From Guyanagaster necrorhizus (Eukaryota > Basidiomycota > Agaricomycetes > Agaricales > Physalacriaceae): a stretch of 64,000 nucleotides of DNA. Each line of letters opens with the position of its first letter. The first letter of the stretch is position 1. Both the position numbers and the translations under genes were made by a program. The stretch covers positions 122,581 to 186,580 of the forward strand of contig NW_025064897.1 in NCBI RefSeq assembly GCF_019112545.1, given 5' to 3'. Positions 37,056-47,822 of this stretch are shown here, piece after piece. Below the pieces are notes generated by a model. That model did no database searches. It saw only the letters and a program-made list of their open reading frames with translations, and was not told the DNA's origin.

Positions 37056-37547
37056 TGTTAGGAACGTGCCAATCGAGTGGGCTTGAGTGCACGCGTGGAG
37101 TCCGGCGGAGTGCATGGGCATTGACGAAGCTATTGGCAACATCACCCTTGAGTCGGGGCCCAAGGATCTGGATGGACAGAACGGAGTTCTGTCAGAGAAG
37201 TGAACAGGAGTATCCTTCGGAGCGGAATCCAACGGATGAGATAGGGAGGAGTGAGTATGAAGTGTAGATGGCTTATCCAAGTTGATATTCGAACTAAGTA
37301 GTTATGGTGATATACATGGCTTTATATACTAATGGTAGCTAATTCTGAGTCGGGTTCCATTGGATTCCGGTGTGAATATTCGCTACCGAGTTCGGGGTCT
37401 AGGTATTACAATGTGAAATACAGATGTGAAATGATAATGGTGAAATGAAATTAGTAGGTAATGGGAAGCGGCCGGAGTCCAGTGGGTAGTGTGATAGAAT
37501 TCGTGGTTGGTTGAGGTGACATGGAGGCTGGCGGCATGCACGTAACA
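37056..37547 (-). repeat. Family-2 5' LTR of element D (492 bp)
   Basis: Plus-strand ends TGTTAGGAACGTGCC and GCACGTAACA, followed by the GGGTA target duplication. It keeps more CpG than the partner LTR in several places and fewer in others, as expected from independent decay. Confidence 0.9.
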
Positions 37548-37553
37548 GGGTAA

Positions 37554-37865
37554 TGTTATGGATTTTACTCTTTTCTTTTCTTTTACCCCTATTCATGCTT
37601 AGTCAGAGCATCTAGATCAGCACTTAGAACTGTGGGACAACCTTAATCAGCACAATCAACCATTGTCTCATGACACATAGCAATGCCTCAATAATAGGAC
37701 AATATCTCTTTTGTAGGGAGTAATGATACTCTAGGACAATGAGCACTATAGCCACAAAACACACAATTAGTAGTACTATATTTATCTATGAGGCAAGCAG
37801 TATATAAGTAGCACAGTTACCACTATGTATCCTAGCCTTGAGCTATCCTTTATTCTACCACTTTA
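37554..37865 (+). repeat. Family-1 3' LTR of element A, left part
   Basis: Starts TGTTATGGATTTTACTC and has TTCATGCTTAGTCAGAG and AGTATATAAGTAG. It breaks off at CCACTTTA where element B is inserted. It continues at 54104 after the repeated CTTTA. Confidence 0.85.
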
Positions 37866-38300
37866 TGTTACAATTTTTCCCTTCTCATTACCCTTTTACC
37901 CCTATTTACACTTAGTCAGAGGGTATAAGACCATGGGAGAGCTTAGTCAGCACAACTAACTCATCCATCAAGTCATCTCGACAATCAAGCTCAATGACGC
38001 ACAAAGCATCCTTTTATGTATGATAATGGTGCTTAAGGATAATGGGCACCATGGACACAGACAGACACAATAAGTAGTGATATAATTAGGAGCACCTGTA
38101 TAGTATTTAAGACCAATGCTCTCATTGATAAACCCCAGCTTCAAGCTAAAGTTTATACACACCATTCTACCTTGAGTCAACATCTGACCTTGTGTCACAT
38201 CAAACGAATATACAAACCAGTGAACTCAGATGATTCTTCGAAGTGCGAAGGAACATCTGTTTATCACATGTATCTGTCCACATGATGCTTGGGCTTAACA
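37866..38300 (+). repeat. Family-1 5' LTR of element B (435 bp)
   Basis: TGTTACAATTTTTCCC to GGGCTTAACA. A TATA-like GTATTTAAGACC lies in the middle. Followed by the leader ATTAGCTCGAAGCTTC. Confidence 0.92.
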
Positions 38301-38356
38301 ATTAGCTCGAAGCTTCTACCTTCTCTTTCTCAAGCCCAATTGTGCTGAGAAACCAA

Positions 38357-41300
38357 ATGCCTCCAGCAACAACCGCCGACCTAAACCATGACTTCTTCGA
38401 GCTTATTGCTTCTATTATTGGAACCTTACTTGGACTTCTCACCATCATCACCCTTTGCCATGGACGACAATCAATAACAGCTTGGATAGTCAGGCACTAT
38501 CAAGCGTTCTAGCAGATTCAACAAATACTATGCAATGTAACCCCTGACCTTCCTTTCTATGACATCCCCACCTCTGCTAGAACATCCTTCCAGCTGCAAG
38601 AGCAACCCCTATCAGAAGCCAGGAATAATGACTCGTATCCAGGGAGCCTTCATGAGAAAGAAGGACCTCAATACCCCCCCCAACAAAGCAGCAGAGACTG
38701 CCACCCTGCTCTCACAGGGTTCTGGAACCTGTGGACGACGAACGTCGCTCAGGAGCCTGAAGAGGTCCCTGATCATGTCGCTCCAACAGCCCCCCCCTCT
38801 GAGCATCCCCCCTTCTCAATTCCCTCAGAGATTGGAAACTGTGCTCAGGACTCCCTTGATGCCACTCAGATGGCTATGAGACTCCACAAAAGCCCCGACT
38901 CCCCCCATGACTCCCACTGAGCCCGACTCCAGCTCTAGCCAGTCCGTCAGTAGGCTGGGGATCGACAACCCACATGGAAGGACTATACACTCTGACTATG
39001 CGAACATCGAAATCGCTATCTCAGCAGCAGGGGACCCCTATCGACACCTCCATGTGGACAGCGAGCCCGAAGTCGGGACCACCAGCGAAAGAGGGAGAGC
39101 AGCCCAGGATAGAATCATCCAGCGGGTATTTCCAGATTGGAACCTTACGGTCTCTTTTAACTATGATGACGTAGTACAGCAGTAGCAGCAAGAAGAAATC
39201 AGGTGAACTCAGGAAGAGCTCACCGACTACGTATGGGAAGAAGCCCGAGAGCAGTATGAAGCCACAGAATACGACTGACAAGGAAGAGCACAGAGAAAGA
39301 GAGAGGAGGCTGAGCGAATGAGATCAGCCTCCCCAGGCTGGTATGGACTCCGCACAGACTCAGGAACCCCCTTTAGGGAGCCCAACTCAGATGAAGACCC
39401 ATGGTCAGGACCTGCCAGCATCGTTAGCAGAAACGAGGCCGTCAGGCGAGGATGAACCGAGAATGCTCGCTCTCTCACCTCCGAATATCCTGCCCAGACT
39501 GACACTATTTCCTCGGACGCCAACTCCATCCTCGGAGCCTATGGGCTCCGAGTATCAGACAATGCTCATGTCTCTGACTGGGCCCTCCAGTGATTCCTGG
39601 GCAGCAGAGTCGCTCAACAGTTCCTTAACCCCGAGTTCCAATGACACTTCAGCCTCTATAGCCGAGAACTGGAGGAGGCAAGAGCACAAGGGGGAACATA
39701 CTACAACTGACTCCAAGGTCCATCCATCCACCTAACAAGTCCCTGGAACGACTCTAATATTGCCAGGCCCAGCACCCAGAACAGCGCAGGGGTCCCCAGC
39801 AACCCTATGACCAGTTGTACCGTCCATCTATGACCTGCCCATCCGTTCTCTCCTCGAAGAAGAGGACAGCAGGGATGAGGGCAATGGGGAGAGCGACGAG
39901 GACAGTGAGGACCCATATTCAGGCAAACAATGACTCGAACGAGCGGGAGAAGACACCAACGAAGAAGCCTTGAAGGAAGAGATGGAAAGGACAAGAAATA
40001 GGGAGTATCAGGAATTGTATGAGCTGGGAAGGAATTTTCTATGGCGAGATGTGTGCTGGCAAGTGATGTCTCTAGGACTGGAATATCGGTATGCAGAGGA
40101 CACTGAAAAAAAAAGAATTTTGCAGTATGCCACGATGGAATATGCATGGAAAGAATATGGCTGGTGGCACCTAGAAGATCTGCTTGTGCCGATACCTCCG
40201 TATCAATCCAATAATAAGCCGAAGTCACCGGCACCAATGCCACAAACCCCACCCATACCACCCAAGCAGGCAATTTATATCGCCCCCTCAATCTGAAGCC
40301 GAGCCGAAACTAACCTCTCGGTCTGAAGCACAGCTTCACAGCTTAACCAAACCCAAAGTAGGCCAAGATGGCAACCCACCGAAATCTAAAACCCCTGGAC
40401 CAGCAGGGGAAGCTGACTCCTTGGGGGATAACCACCCCCGAATCAAGTCGGACCAAGTGGGAAAGGAAAGGAGCCCATACAAGATGACTCCAAGGCCATC
40501 TGTCTCGGGTTCACTGTGCAAGATGGAGTAATTGTGTGAGTCAATGAACCCAAGGGGAGTCCGGTCACTGATGACCATTTGTTGCACTCATTCCCAGGCC
40601 CACCAGTAGAATGGGGCCAACCACCATTCGATGGGTGGCTGAACCCAATAGATGCCCTACCCAACAACGCTAATGTCCTCCAATGCTGCCTCGACCTTCT
40701 CTGAAAGCCCCGTCCCTTTAAGGGACTGTCCAATGACATTGACTGATTCCTAGTGGACTGCAAACAATATTTTGAAGTCTACATTGGATATCTGAGAACA
40801 GATATGAACAAAGTCGCCTTTGCCATCTCCTATCTGGAAGATAAGGCTAAAACCTGGTGGATCCTCATTGCTCCTAACTTCTGGTCCACCACGAGGGAAC
40901 ACTATCATTACTCCTCCTGGCCAGTCTTCAAACGCATGCTTAATGATAAATTCATTGATCCAGCAGTATAGAAGGTACATAAACAGAAGATCAAGGAGTA
41001 TAAGATAAGAGACAAGGCGGCGACAGACTATTTTGATGAGTTGGAACAACTCACGAAACTGGCTGGAATATGGGAGGACGTGGCAAATGATGGCCAAATG
41101 GTGGAAGCCCTCAAATGAGGGGTCCTCTCCTCGTACCTCATGATGATTTCCGCAATGGGCATCAAAATGCTGATGCCAGTCAGATATGATGAATGGAAGG
41201 AAAGAATCATCGAGATGTACAAGGAGCAACAAAGGCAGAAAGCAGAAGCATCGACTCTGCAAGACTACGGCAAGAAGCTGACATCACCAACTCTGAACAA

Positions 41301-41598
41301 GTCAGGGCAAACTGCCGGGAAATCATCAGGAACCCCTGTAGTGACAACCTATGGCAGCCAGAAAACCGGAACTGAGACAATGTATACCAGCACTGGTAAA
41401 CCCATGAACATCAACCAAATGAAGAAGGAAGGCAAGTGTTTCAACTGTGGGCAGAAGGGGCATATGGCCAAAGACTGCCTAAAGAAGAAGAAAACCTGGG
41501 AAGACATATGGGTGCAAATCGCTGAGCTTCAAAAGGAAGAAGCTGAACTGGTGCTGGAGACCAAAGTGGAGGAGGTAAAAGATAGGGCTGATCAGTAA
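38357..41598 (+). pseudogene. Family-1 Gag of element B
   Basis: ATG at 38357 gives MPPATTADLNHDFFELIASI followed by a hydrophobic helix, about residues 13-34. TAG at 38510-38512 (CAG in the G copy) interrupts it. A long Pro/Ser/acidic region follows (38520-40700) with at least one frame change and several stops. The capsid-like domain is at 40741-41100 (NKVAFAISYLEDKAKTWW) and the CCHC knuckle CFNCGQKGHMAKDC at about 41437-41478. It ends with a charged tail and stop TAA at 41596-41598. The intact protein would be about 1,080 residues, large for a Gag. Confidence 0.8.
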
Positions 41599-41663
41599 GC
41601 GACTCTACTGGATCAGCCAAAGAACTTTGTGGTGTGCAAATCTCAGCCGTTGATCAGACTTAT
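41599..41663 (+). pseudogene. Family-1 Pol of B, N-terminal piece
   Basis: The Pol frame is -1 relative to Gag (SVSDSTGSAKELCGVQ.. read across the Gag stop). It runs to the CTTAT duplication at 41659-41663 and resumes at 49811 in frame with DTSVAMPMPL after removal of element C and one duplication copy. Confidence 0.8.
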
Positions 41664-42155
41664 TGTTACATGTATGCCGCCGGCCTCCGTGTCACCTCAA
41701 CCAACCACGAATTCTATCACGCTACCCACCGGACTCCGGCCACTTCCCATTACCTACTAATTTCATTTCACCATTATCATTTCATATCTGTATTTCACAT
41801 TGTAATACCTAGACCCCGAACTCGGTAGTGAATATTCACACCGGAATCCAATGGAACCCGACTCAGAATTAGCTACCATTAGTATATAAAGCCATGTATA
41901 TCACCATAACTACTTAGTTCGAATATCAACTTGGATAAGCCATCTACACTTCATACTCACTCCTCCCTATCTCATCCGTTGGATTCCGCTCCGAAGGATA
42001 CTCCTGTTCACTTCTCTGACAGAACTCCATTCTGTCCATCCAGATCCTTGGGCCCCGACTCAAGGGTGACGTTGCCAATAGCTTCATCAACGCCCACGCA
42101 CTCTGCTGGACTCCGCACGTGCACTCAAGCCCACTCGATTGGCACGTTCCTAACA
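41664..42155 (+). repeat. Family-2 5' LTR of element C (492 bp)
   Basis: TGTTACATGTATGCC to TTCCTAACA. AGTATATAAAGCCATG in the centre is the likely TATA box of the gag-pol transcript. The leader GTATATTCAAACTCAAACTC follows. No standard tRNA primer site was recognised. Confidence 0.95.
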
Positions 42156-42194
42156 GTATATTCAAACTCAAACTCTTGAGTCAAAAATTTTATC

Positions 42195-43634
42195 ATGTCC
42201 ACCACATTTACCAAACCCACAGAGACCGATCCTGAACAAAGGTAGCCCATCCATCCAAACATGTTTTCCATGGAAGACATCCCGGCATCTGCCTCAAAGG
42301 AACAACCAGGCCTGTTCGGATCAGCCTCCAGTGGGGGACAATCTTTCCATAGGGAAACCTACAATCACTCTAGCTTCACTGCCCACCAACCTAATTACGA
42401 TGATTCCCCTAACTCTTTCGATGCCACCAGCATCCCAACCAACAGGGCCCGATGGGCCAGCCTGATGTATGGCGCCCGAACCGACCCCCCAATAGACCCC
42501 TTATCCCTGGGCAACAACCATGGGAATCCAGACAGCCCAGACTCAGAGGGCAGAGATGAAGACACCCCTACTCATACTCCCATCCGACGGGAACCGGCTG
42601 GCAATCCACCAAACCCTTTCCCAGGTGGACCAGGTGGACCAGGAGGACCAGGTGGTCCCAATGGCCCAGGCAGTGCCGATGGCCCCACAGGAAGTAACAA
42701 TCCAAACCAGCAGGATATGTTCCTAGAATTCATGAACCTGTTACGAGGAGTCTCCACCTCCCTCAACAACCCTAAACCAGCCACTGTCCATACCAAGGTC
42801 AAGGAACCAGAACCATTTGATGGCTCTGACCCTTGCAAACTAAAGGCTTTCATTGTCTCCCTTCAGTTGAACTTCAACGACAGACCTACCACGTTTGCAA
42901 CAGATGCTAACAAGGTTAACTACGCCATTTCATTCCTGGCTGGCACCGTGCTCAACTGGTTCGAACCAGACATTCTTAACCCCAATCCGCGGAATTCACC
43001 AGCCTGGCAATTCTCCTACGCAGCCTTCTTAGATGAGCTTCATAGCAACTTCAGCCCCTTTGATGCTATCAGAGATGCTGAAGATGCATTAGAACACCTT
43101 CGGATGCGCGATGGTGATTGGATCATGAAGTATATGGTCCAATTCAACCAGTATGCTTCACAAATTGAGTACGGAGATAACTCCCTCCACCATGCCTTTT
43201 ACCATGGCCTCTGCACCCGTATCAAGGATGACATGGCACACCATGGGAAGCCAAACAACCTTCATGATATGCGCTTCCTTGCCCAAGAACTTGATGCTCG
43301 CTACTGGACCTGGAAGACCGAAATTGCCCGTGAAAACCAGGACAATAAATTCTCCAACCCCAAATCCAAGGGGTCTAACACATCTCCCTCGGACTCCAGC
43401 TCCACACCGAAATCTACCGCCCCTAAGCTCTATGCCAACAAGCTAGGCAAAGATGGCCATCTTACCCAGGAAGAAAAAGACCGCTGGTGCCAGAACAACC
43501 TTTGCATGTTCTGTGGAGCCAAACACAAGACCGAGGACTGCAACAAGCGGAAGGCAGCAGCCTCCGCCAAGGAGCATGCAGCAGAGGTCAACACCACTCC
43601 CATGGAACTGGCTCCGACAGAGTCAGAAAACTAA
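42195..43634 (+). pseudogene. Family-2 Gag of element C
   Basis: ATG at 42195 (MSTTFTKPTETDPEQR) is in frame with the long reading frame from 42261 but separated from it by a TAG at 42231-42233, where copy D has CAG. It holds a disordered N-terminus, a Gly-Pro run (PGGPGGPGGPGGPNGPG, 42618-42670), a capsid domain (VNYAISFLAGTVLNWFEPD, about 42915-43290) and a knuckle CMFCGAKHKTEDC (43504-43542) with only three residues between the second Cys and the His. It ends ESEN-TAA. From 42261 the frame is open, so a shortened 457-residue Gag starting at the second Met (MFSMEDIP) is possible. Confidence 0.85.
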
Positions 43635-44164
43635 GAAGCAACCCTGTTCCCTCCGTGCAAGTTCAGGGTTGCATCGACTGTATTCACACACCAGAGGTCA
43701 TCACTCTCAATGCAACATCCCTTTCCAATCACTCCTTCCACATTCCCCTCTCAGCAGAATTGCCGACTACTATGGAACCCGATGGTTCCCCAACTTGTAT
43801 CATCCTACATTTTCTTGCCCTTATTGATTCTGGCTCTAGCCACTGCTTTGTTGACACTAAGTATGTAACTGCCAATGAAATCCCCATTAAAACCATCTCT
43901 AGTATGCAACTTCGATTATTTGATGGCTCCATCGGGAGCCATATATCTCAAATAGCAACCATCCCCATCTGTTTCCCATCCAGAGACACCTTCCCCATCG
44001 ACTTCTATGTCACTCCTCTGGATTTGTCTTGCAATCTTGTCCTAGGATACAACTGGCTCTCCCGCTACAATCCACTGATTCACTGGGCTGAGAACAGTAT
44101 CATTTTCTGTTCAAGCTACCAGAATCCCACTCCAACCAATTCTGTGGCCTCCACCGCATCCCAG

Positions 44165-44340
44165 GGACTTCCGTGCCCACAGAACAACAGTCCATTTTTT
44201 TCCGAGCCTTCCAGCTCAAATCCAGGACTTCCGTGCCCACAGGACAACAGTCCACCCCTTTCTGAGCCTTCCAGCTCAATTTCGGGACTTCTGTGCCCAT
44301 CGGACTCTATCAGTCCAACTTCCGGGGCTTCACCCCATTC
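44165..44340. repeat. 60-bp tandem repeat in Pol spacer of C
   Basis: Units beginning at about 44165, 44225 and 44285 encode GLPCPQ.NSP..SEPSSS. The third copy is diverged. The array sits between protease and RT and abuts the assembly gap. Confidence 0.85.
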
Positions 44341-44354
44341 CAAGTCCACATCGG

Positions 44355-44764
44355 NNNNNNNNNNNNNNNNNNNNNNNNNNNNNNNNNNNNNNNNNNNNNN
44401 NNNNNNNNNNNNNNNNNNNNNNNNNNNNNNNNNNNNNNNNNNNNNNNNNNNNNNNNNNNNNNNNNNNNNNNNNNNNNNNNNNNNNNNNNNNNNNNNNNNN
44501 NNNNNNNNNNNNNNNNNNNNNNNNNNNNNNNNNNNNNNNNNNNNNNNNNNNNNNNNNNNNNNNNNNNNNNNNNNNNNNNNNNNNNNNNNNNNNNNNNNNN
44601 NNNNNNNNNNNNNNNNNNNNNNNNNNNNNNNNNNNNNNNNNNNNNNNNNNNNNNNNNNNNNNNNNNNNNNNNNNNNNNNNNNNNNNNNNNNNNNNNNNNN
44701 NNNNNNNNNNNNNNNNNNNNNNNNNNNNNNNNNNNNNNNNNNNNNNNNNNNNNNNNNNNNNNNN
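44355..44764. other. Assembly gap (410 N)
   Basis: Lies between the protease spacer and RT of element C. The matching stretch of element D is 34538-34856, about 319 bp, so the stated gap size is likely an estimate. Confidence 0.95.
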
Positions 44765-47700
44765 GACATCCCCACCACTTGGACCTATTTATTCTCTCTC
44801 AGAATCTGAACTCAAAGCTCTACGAGAGTTTATTGATGATAATCTGTGCAATGGGTTCATTACTCTGTCCCACTTTTCACACGGGGCTCCAGTTCTATTC
44901 ATCAAGAAAAAGACCGGTGAACTTCGACTTTGCGTTGACTACCATGGCCTAAACAAAATCTCCAAGAAAGATCACTATCCTCTCCCTCTCATTTCTGATC
45001 TCCTCGACTCTGCCCGCTCTGCGCGCATCTACACCAAGCTCGACCTTCGGCATGCCTACCATCTCGTTCACATAGCTAAGGGGGACGAATGGAAAACAGC
45101 CTTCCGGACCCGTTACGGTTCCTTTGAATAGCACGTCATGCCCTTTGGCCTCACAAATGCTCCAGCGGCATTCCAACGATTTGTGAACGATATATTCTCA
45201 GACATGCTCGACATATCAGTAGTAGTCTACCTCGACAACATCCTCATATATTCCGACAACCCGGAAGATCACCAGAAACATGTTCATGAGGTCCTACGCA
45301 GGCTTAGAGCTAATAGACTCTACTGCAAAGGTTCTAAATGCAAATTCAACCGGGACTCCATAGAGTACCTAGGCTACATCCTATCACCTGAAGGACTTCG
45401 CATGTCTGAAGAAAAAGTCAAGGCGATTGTTGACTGGCCGGTGCCGTGAAAAGTCAAGGACATCCAATCCTTCCTTGGCTTTGCCAACTTCTACCGTCGC
45501 TTCATACATGGATATAGCGACATCGTCATCCCCCTTACACGACTCACCCGCAAGGGAACCCCATGGAAATTTGACGACAAATGCTTGGCCACCTTCAATG
45601 AGTTGAAACAGGCCTTTACACACGCCCCCATCCTTACCCACTGAGTCCCCGATCGAAAGATAGTGGTGGAAACCGATGCCTCCGACTATGCAATTGCAGC
45701 TATCCTCTCCATCTATCTTGAAGATGGCGAAATTCACCCCATCGCTTTCTGCTCCTGGAGCCTCCACAATGCTGAACTCAACTATGACATCCATGACAAA
45801 GAGCTTCTAGCCATTTTTGAAGCCTTTAAACATTGGCAGCACTATCTCGAAGGCTCCGCGGACTCCATCGATGTCGTAACAGACCACAAGAACCTTGAAT
45901 ACTTCGCCACCACTAAGATTCTAATCCGCCGACAGGTCCGCTGGTCTGAATACCTATCCCAGTTCAACCTAGTAATCCGGTTCCACCCTGGAAAACTTGG
46001 TGGGAAACCGGATGCGCTCACTAGACGATAGGATGTCTACCCTAAAGAGGGGGATAGCCAATATGCCCAAATCAACCTGCACAATTTCCGACCCGTGTTC
46101 ACCCAAGAACAACTCTCCACATCACTCTGAGCAACCTATCTTAAAGGCTCCACCCTACGGGCTAGTGCCATCATGGATATCGACAAACTCCACACTGATA
46201 TCAGACAAGCACAATCCTCTGATGCTATGTCCTCCAACAGCCTCCGCCAGGCCAAGGCCGCCTCTGAATCCTCTCCCTCTCAATGGTCCATTGATGAATC
46301 CAACATCCTTCGCTTCGAAGGCCACATCCACATCCCGGACTCTGACGATCTCCGTCTCTGTATACTACAGAACAATCATGACCACATCTTGGCAGGTCAC
46401 TTTGGTCAAAACCGGACATTAGAACTAGTCCAGCAGAACTACACCTGGCCAAAGATGCGTGAATATGGCCGACACTATGTTAAGTCCTGCACAGTTTGTG
46501 AGCGCAACAAGGCACCCAGACACCGCCTCTATGGGTTACTGAAACCTCTGCCAGTTCCCGAACGGCCATGGGATTCCACTTCCATGGACTTCATTGAACA
46601 ACTACCGGACTCCAATGGATTCACCGCCATCTTAGTAGTCATAGACCGAGCTAGCAAGCAAGCCATCTTCATTCCCACTCATAACACCATCAACTCCGTG
46701 GAGCTCGCCCAACTTTTCCTTATCTATGTATTCTTCAAACATGGGGTACCCAGTCACATCACATCTGACCGCAGCTCCAAATTCGTCTCCCAATTTACTC
46801 GCGCCTTAGCCGTGGCTCTTGACATGGAACTCTACCTTACCTCTGGTTATCATCCGGAGGCCGACGGCCAAACTGAACGAGCAAACCAAACTCTGGAACA
46901 ATACATCCGCATCTACTGCTCCTATCAGCAGGACAACTGGGACACCCTCTTACCCATTGCTGAATTCGCCTACAATAATGCCCCTAACATGTCCACCGGA
47001 ATTTCCCCATTCTTCACTAACAAGGGTTACCACCCCAACATCACTGTTCACCCTGAAAGGGACATCGCCTCCACCCGGGCCCGTGATTTCACAGTCAACC
47101 TTGACAAACTCCATCAATTACTGAAGGATGAAATTTCCGAAGCTCAGTCTCGCTACAAGACCCAAGCAGACAAACATCGGATTCCGGCACCTCCGTTCAC
47201 AGTAGAGGACAAGGCCTACCTCAGCTCCAAACATATCAAAACCACCCGCCCAACCAGAAAATTTTCGGAGAAATACCTTGGTCCTTTCGAAATCATAGCC
47301 CAACCTGGTACCCACTCCTTTACCCTGAGTCTTCTGCCGGATCTCCAGTCCATTCACCCCATCTTCCATGTGTCACAATTGGAACCCATAGAAGAAAACA
47401 CCATTCCTAATCGAATCCAACCACCATCGCCTCCAGTCGAAGTCGACGGAGAAGAACATTTCGAAATAGCCCAAATCCTCGACTCTAAACTGGACCGCCA
47501 GTTCCGCTGCCCACTGCTGTACAAAATCCAGTGGCTAGGATACGAAGGTACCAATGAAGAGTTTGCTTAGTTACCAGCCTCTGAGTTCTCCACCGACGAA
47601 TTTATTGAAGAATTCCATCACTGATACCCAGACAAACCAGGACCCTTGTCCAAAGTCATTCAAACATCCTATTCCTAATACAATACTACTCTGGACACCA

Positions 47701-47822
47701 CCAGCCCCCACCTTACCATTTCAATCACTTTTACACTTTCAAATCGAAATCTTGTATTTACATTTCTTTTCTCCACTACCAACATCCGACGCCCTTTCTA
47801 TATACATTTCATACAAAAGATA

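Larger units (their letters stand above)
29890..37547 (-). mobile_element. Family-2 retrotransposon D, minus orientation
   Basis: Complete element bounded by two 492-bp LTRs (5' LTR 37056-37547, 3' LTR 29890-30381 in element orientation). The flanking duplication GGGTA (29885-29889 and 37548-37552) is exact. Inside, in element order: gag, pol, then the accessory gene on the opposite strand. It landed in the last bases before the 3' LTR of element A. An assembly gap of 395 N lies in RT. Stops in gag and pol make it non-autonomous. Confidence 0.9.
43635..47678 (+). pseudogene. Family-2 Pol of element C
   Basis: The frame is -1 to gag and already open from 43487. Protease ALIDSGSSHCFVD has its catalytic DSG at 43826-43834. 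A Pro/Ser spacer with tandem repeats and an N gap follow. RT (44790-45450) has palm motif YLDN at 45228-45239, the second Asp changed by G-to-A. RNase H (45600-46030) carries VETDASDYA. Integrase zinc region (46375-46510) and core (46560-46960, DGQTERANQ) come next. The chromodomain is at 47450-47640. Stops: TAG 45129 (Trp in D), TGA 45447, TGA 45644 (Trp in D), TAG 46029 after LTRR (also in D), TAG 47568 (Trp in D). Confidence 0.88.

Noticed and set aside
42618..42670. GGACCAGGTGGACCA-type short tandem repeat as a possible array or regulatory repeat
   Set aside because: It simply encodes the Gly-Pro run of Gag and is present at the same place in element D.
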